DNA from: Variovorax sp. PAMC26660
GTDB taxonomy: Bacteria > Pseudomonadota > Gammaproteobacteria > Burkholderiales > Burkholderiaceae_C
Assembly: GCF_014302995.1 (NCBI RefSeq)
Contig: NZ_CP060295.1
Location: forward strand, 5,509,501-5,573,500
Direction of reading: 5' to 3'
DNA length: 64,000 bases
In this document: positions 60,224 through 64,000 of the stretch, in pieces
Layout of the letters: the number at the start of each line of letters is the position of its first letter
Numbering within the stretch: the stretch's first letter is position 1
The notes under the pieces: generated by a model
Database searches by the model: none
The model's input: only the letters and a program-made list of their open reading frames with translations
What the model was told of the DNA's origin: nothing
Translations under genes and position numbers: made by a program

Positions 60224-62101
60224 ATGAAGATTTCTGGTTGTCGAAGGCGCTGGCAGGCGGTCGCTTTGTCGGTGCTTTTCGCCGCGGCTTTGGCCGGCTG
60301 CGGCGGCGGTTCATCGGGCACGGCGTTTGTTCCCGTGCCGGTCGTGGTGGGCGGCACGACACCGCCCCCGGACGCACCGCCGATCAATGAAGGCACCGTG
60401 CGCAAATGGGGCTACCTGACACTGCCCAACGGCAACAGGATGCGCTACACCGTGTTGCTGCCCAATGCCAAGGGGCCCTTTCCGGTGCTGATCGAGTACG
60501 ACGGCTACGGCTCCGGCGTGGTCCCCGACGAGGCCCCCAACTGGCTGCGCGAAGGCTACGCGGTGGTCGGACTCAATGTGCCGGGCACGGGCTGTTCGAG
60601 CGGCGAAGACCAGGTCTTCGATGCCACCGTGGGCGCTGCGGGCGCGTTCGCGGTGGAGTGGGCCGCGAAGCAGCAGTGGTCCACCGGCAAGGTCGGCATG
60701 GTGGGCTATTCGTATCCGGGCTACAACCAGTTGTGGGTGGCTGCGCAGCGGCCGGCCGGGCTGGTGGCCATCGCGCCGGGCAAGAACGTCACCGACCCGT
60801 ACCGTGATGTCGGCTACCCGGGCGGCATCCAGAACATCGGCTTTCCCGCGGCATGGTGGGGACAGTTTCCGAGGATCTGGGGATCTTCCGCGGAGGACGC
60901 CGCGCGCCTCGACGGCGACACCGAATGCGCGCAGAACGTGCAAGACAACATGGAGAAGATCAAGCGCCCCGACATCGACCTGGTGGCGTGGCTCGACAAC
61001 GACCCGCACTACGGTGCGCGCTACATGAAGAAGAGCGCGTTCCTCATCACCGACAAGATCATCATTCCCACGCTGGGCACGCAGTCGTGGCAGGACGAGC
61101 AGGTCGGGCCGCGCATGGGCTACTACGAGGACACCATCGCGCCCGACAAGATGTGGCTGATCAGCTCCAACGGGCTGCACAGCACCGGCGATTTTTCTGC
61201 CTACATGCGCGACGTGCAGCGGCGTTTTTATGCCCACTTCCTCAAGGGCGAGAACAACGGCTTCGAGCGCGAGCCGCATGTGCACCTGCTGCAGGAAATG
61301 CAGGAGACCACCGGCCCCGTGGGCGGCAAGACGCTGGTGCATACCGCCGCCGCCGCCTTCGATCGCCTGCCCGTCAAGACCACGCCCATGCGGCTGTGGC
61401 TGCAGCCCGGCGGCGTGTTGACCGACGCCGCGCCGCAAGACGACAAGGTACCGTCGAGCAGCTACGCATACCCGGTCGCAAGCCCGACCGTGAACGACCA
61501 GGACGCAGGTGGCTGGCAACCGGTGAGCGACGCCACGGGCCAACTCACCTTCACCACCGCCAGGCTGCCGCAGGACCTGAGCTACTACGGCGAAGGGTCG
61601 GTCGACCTGTGGCTGAGCGCCACGGCGGCCGACACCGACGTGCAGGTGAGCGTGTCGGAAGTGCGGCCTGATGGCATGGAGATGTTCGTGCAGCGCGGCT
61701 GGCTGCGTGCGTCGAAGCGAAAGTTGAACGACGCGAATTCGAGCGAGCTGCGGCCCTGGGGCGACTTCACCGAAGCCACGGTGAAGATGCTCACGCTGGA
61801 CGAGCCGACGCCGATGCGGCTCGAAATGCAGAAGTTCGCGCACGTCTTTCGCGCAGGCTCCAGCCTTCGCGTGACGATCGACACGCCTTCGCAGACCGGC
61901 TACTGGGTCTTTCGCAACCGCACGGAAAAGTCGACCAACAAGGTCTGGCACGACAGGACGCGGCCTTCGAGCATCGTGCTGGGGCATGTGGCGTATCCGC
62001 ATGCGAAAGACCTGCCGACCTGCGGCATCGTGCAGCAGCAGCCGTGCCGCAAGAACGAGATTGCGGTGCCGGCGGGCGTGGGTCCGAGGGCGCCGGTTTA
62101 G
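60224..62101 (+). CDS. CocE/NonD-type hydrolase, lipoprotein
   Basis: The protein has 625 residues from ATG 60224. A lipoprotein signal ends in LAGC at about residue 24. An alpha/beta hydrolase domain (about 70-360) has IEYDGYGSGVVPDEAPNWLREGYAVVGLNVPGTGCSSG and the nucleophile elbow GYSYPGYNQ; a jelly-roll C-terminal domain follows (about 400-610, LWLSATAADTDVQVSVSEVRPDG, SSLRVTIDTPSQTGYWVF). This is the X-Pro dipeptidyl-peptidase/CocE layout, which cleaves esters or amides; the substrate is unknown. It is expected to be anchored to a membrane facing the periplasm. Confidence 0.9.
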   Translation: MKISGCRRRWQAVALSVLFAAALAGCGGGSSGTAFVPVPVVVGGTTPPPDAPPINEGTVRKWGYLTLPNGNRMRYTVLLPNAKGPFPVLIEYDGYGSGVVPDEAPNWLREGYAVVGLNVPGTGCSSGEDQVFDATVGAAGAFAVEWAAKQQWSTGKVGMVGYSYPGYNQLWVAAQRPAGLVAIAPGKNVTDPYRDVGYPGGIQNIGFPAAWWGQFPRIWGSSAEDAARLDGDTECAQNVQDNMEKIKRPDIDLVAWLDNDPHYGARYMKKSAFLITDKIIIPTLGTQSWQDEQVGPRMGYYEDTIAPDKMWLISSNGLHSTGDFSAYMRDVQRRFYAHFLKGENNGFEREPHVHLLQEMQETTGPVGGKTLVHTAAAAFDRLPVKTTPMRLWLQPGGVLTDAAPQDDKVPSSSYAYPVASPTVNDQDAGGWQPVSDATGQLTFTTARLPQDLSYYGEGSVDLWLSATAADTDVQVSVSEVRPDGMEMFVQRGWLRASKRKLNDANSSELRPWGDFTEATVKMLTLDEPTPMRLEMQKFAHVFRAGSSLRVTIDTPSQTGYWVFRNRTEKSTNKVWHDRTRPSSIVLGHVAYPHAKDLPTCGIVQQQPCRKNEIAVPAGVGPRAPV

Positions 62102-62126
62102 TCGGCGCGAAATCCGGCGCTGTCGT

Positions 62127-63632
62127 TCAGCGCTGGATGCCGATGTCGGTCGCCTTGCAGCGCCGGATGACTTCAGAAAAGTAAGGCTCGAACACCCGGT
62201 TGGCAACTTCCCACCGGCCGTGTTCTTCCAGGTACGCGGGAAGGAGCTGGTTCAGTTCGTCCCACACCTCCTTCTCGCGCACTGTGGCAAGCTGGCCGTT
62301 GCGGCAGACGACGTGGCCGGCCACCACCACGAGCTCGATCGAGCTGCCGTTCTCGCAATAGGCCAACTGCTTGACGATGTCGTTCTTCGGCCGGAAGTTG
62401 TCGTTGTCCAGATCGAGCATCACGAGGTCGGCGGCCTTGCCGACTTCGAGCGAACCGGTCACGTCGTCGAGCATCGCGGTGCGGGCGCCGTCCAGCGTGG
62501 CCATGCGCAGCGTCTCGATGGCGCTCAGCCATTGCGCGGGCGGCGTGCCGCCCGTGTTGTGCATCAGCGCAGCGAAGCGGATCAGGTCGAACACGCGTGC
62601 GCTGTCGTTGGACGAGAGGCCATCGGTGCCCAGCCCGATCGCCACGCCGGCGTCCAGCAGCTTGCGGATGGGCGCAAGGCCCGAGCCCAGCTTGAGGTTG
62701 CTCAGCGGGTTGTGCACCACCGAGCAGCCGGCCCGGCCCATCTGCGCGATGTCGTCGTCGGTGATCCAGATGGCGTGGGCCAGCGTGGTGTGCCGGTCCA
62801 GCACGCCGATGTCGTGCATGTGGGCCAGCAGCGTCTTGCCGTAGAACATCTGGCCGGCCACGGCCTGCACTCTGGTTTCGAGCAGGTGGGTGTGCAAGGG
62901 CACGCCGTGCTGCACGGCCAGCGCGTGGCAGGCCTGCAGCATGTCGGTGGTGCAGCGCTGCGGCGCCGACGGCGTGATGGCAAAGCGCAGGCGGCCATCC
63001 GCCTGCCCGTGGAATCGACGGAAGGCTTCCTGGCAATAGGCCGTGTAGTCGGCCGCCGTGGTGGGCGCGCCGAAGTTGAGTTGGTTGCGCAGGTGTTCTG
63101 GAAACACCTCGCGGCCGAAGGGCGTGGAGTCGAGCACCGGCGTGTTGAGCACGGCACTGGACACGTTCACGCGAATGCCGGCGTCGCGATAGGCCTGGAA
63201 GACAATGCCCAGGCGCTTGGTGCTGTGCGCCATCGGGTCGAAGAAGTCGTCGCACAGCGTGGTCACGCCGTTCTTCAGCGACTGCATCGCCAGCAGCAGC
63301 GTGCGCAGGTAGAGCAGGCGGTCGGGGATAGGGGCGCCCGAGATGTACGTGTAGGCGTACAGCAGCCATGCCTCCAGCGGCATCTGTTCGTAGCGGCCCT
63401 TGAAGAAGGTCTCGCTCGAATGGGTGTGCGCGTTGACGAGGCCCGGCATCAGCAGCTTGCCGTGCGCCGCGATGACTTCGCATGATTCCGGGATCGGGAG
63501 GTTGTTGCCGATGGCCGCGATCTTGCCGCCCTGCAGCAGCACGTCGGCCTGCACGGGGCGCTCGCCATGCGGGCGGGCCATGGCCAGGACTTCCGCGCCC
63601 TGGATCAGGATGGACTTCGATGATGTCGTCAT
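62127..63632 (-). CDS. Amidohydrolase (deaminase or chlorohydrolase-like)
   Basis: The protein has 501 residues from ATG 63632 with GAGGAG upstream. Metal site: HxH in NAHTHSS (His69 and His71), a third His in VPLHTHLLETR, a fourth in DRHTTLAHAIW, and Asp in IGLGTDGLSSNDSARVF. This is the cytosine-deaminase/TrzN-AtzB-like amidohydrolase group, which deaminates or dehalogenates N-heterocycles. It lies beside a BmpA-type nucleoside ABC permease gene on the same strand, which suggests purine or pterin-like substrates. The exact reaction cannot be set. Confidence 0.9.
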   Translation of the reverse strand: MTTSSKSILIQGAEVLAMARPHGERPVQADVLLQGGKIAAIGNNLPIPESCEVIAAHGKLLMPGLVNAHTHSSETFFKGRYEQMPLEAWLLYAYTYISGAPIPDRLLYLRTLLLAMQSLKNGVTTLCDDFFDPMAHSTKRLGIVFQAYRDAGIRVNVSSAVLNTPVLDSTPFGREVFPEHLRNQLNFGAPTTAADYTAYCQEAFRRFHGQADGRLRFAITPSAPQRCTTDMLQACHALAVQHGVPLHTHLLETRVQAVAGQMFYGKTLLAHMHDIGVLDRHTTLAHAIWITDDDIAQMGRAGCSVVHNPLSNLKLGSGLAPIRKLLDAGVAIGLGTDGLSSNDSARVFDLIRFAALMHNTGGTPPAQWLSAIETLRMATLDGARTAMLDDVTGSLEVGKAADLVMLDLDNDNFRPKNDIVKQLAYCENGSSIELVVVAGHVVCRNGQLATVREKEVWDELNQLLPAYLEEHGRWEVANRVFEPYFSEVIRRCKATDIGIQR

Positions 63633-63658
63633 GCGTTGCTGCTCCTCATGCGCGCTGT

Positions 63659-64000
63659 TCAGTCGCGCATCTCCGCCGTGCCCCGGATGGAGCCCAGCCC
63701 TCCGCGCAGCTTGGTGCTGAGCCACACGCCGAAGACCGTGGCAAGGTAGGGCAGGGCCTGCAGCAGGTCGTTGGAGATCGCACCGCCGTAGATCAACTGC
63801 GCCCGAATGCCCAGGGCCGAGACGATGGCGAAGAACAGCGCCGCCGCTGTCGCGCCGAGCGCGCTGCCGGCACCGAAGATCACGGCTGCGAAGGCCATGA
63901 AGCCGCGGCCGGCCGTCATGTTCTGCGAAAAGATCTGCAGGCTGCCGCCGGCCAGCTCGGCGCCGCCCATGGCGCACAGGATGCCGCCGAGCGCCAACGC
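63659..64000 (-). CDS. ABC transporter permease, C-terminal part (nucleoside/BmpA-type)
   Basis: The frame runs off the window edge at 64000, so the N-terminus is missing. The visible 113 residues contain helices GGILCAMGGAELAGG, GFMAFAAVIFGAGSALGATAAALFFAIVSALG and LLQALPYLATVFGVW, with the loop TAGRGFM typical of the YufQ/NupQ-like second permease of the guanosine-type uptake system. It probably imports a nucleoside or base for the amidohydrolase encoded 27 bp downstream. Confidence 0.82.
   Translation of the reverse strand, partial: ALALGGILCAMGGAELAGGSLQIFSQNMTAGRGFMAFAAVIFGAGSALGATAAALFFAIVSALGIRAQLIYGGAISNDLLQALPYLATVFGVWLSTKLRGGLGSIRGTAEMRD

Noticed and set aside
1..64000. CRISPR array, tRNA or rRNA genes, prophage or insertion sequences
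   Set aside because: No regular spaced repeats, cloverleaf-like genes, integrases or transposases were recognised.

Overview
The window is high-GC, gene-dense DNA from a betaproteobacterium of the Burkholderiales, most likely Comamonadaceae and Variovorax-like. The reasons are a Bug/TctC solute receptor, acetoacetyl-CoA reductase (PhaB), the DUF3348-DUF802-OmpA-DUF2894 cluster, an aerobic (CobN-type) cobalt-insertion cluster, and many small regulators, GNATs and hydrolases. The genus is inferred from gene content. No tRNA, rRNA, CRISPR array, transposase or phage gene was seen.

Layout. 1-530: end of a Bug receptor. 673-5569: a four-gene operon of unknown function pairing a MotA/ExbB-like channel protein that has a very long repetitive tail with a MotB/OmpA-like peptidoglycan-binding partner. 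5556-11246: CinA-type amidase, DJ-1/PfpI protein, phaB with a terminator, dctA, and a YbaL-type K+/H+ antiporter. 11270-12032: two small hypotheticals. 12120-23760: a cobalamin module, with a B12 riboswitch, TonB receptor, PepSY membrane protein, solitary CbiM-like protein, CobW, CobN and a chlI/chlD gene that appears to make two subunits through a -1 frameshift. 23890-31525: RidA, SET, two GNATs, a GAF histidine kinase, BtuF, a RIO kinase and a LysR regulator. 31649-32581: argC.

34147-41303 is the most striking locus. It is a complete retron resembling type XIII: a large ARM/HEAT-like protein, a winged-helix/SWIM protein, an msr-msd RNA with visible a1/a2 repeats and a long perfect msd hairpin, and a retron reverse transcriptase (NAxxH, YADD, VTG) with an unusual C-terminal membrane anchor. 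A divergent WGR plus DNA-ligase-like gene sits beside it. This locus is probably an anti-phage system.

42554-64000 is mostly ordinary accessory metabolism: MocR regulator, epimerase and cupin, pentapeptide protein, ArgE, DMT exporter, AlaX, GrpB, two AraC regulators, rifampin ADP-ribosyltransferase (Arr), methyltransferase, carboxylesterase, a NarL-type two-component system, VOC protein, CocE-type lipoprotein, amidohydrolase and a truncated ABC permease.

Two copies of an approximately 265-bp intergenic element (9164-9427 and 32591-32857) each form two hairpins whose loops are complementary to each other. Their spurious frames look like small proteins but are not credible genes.
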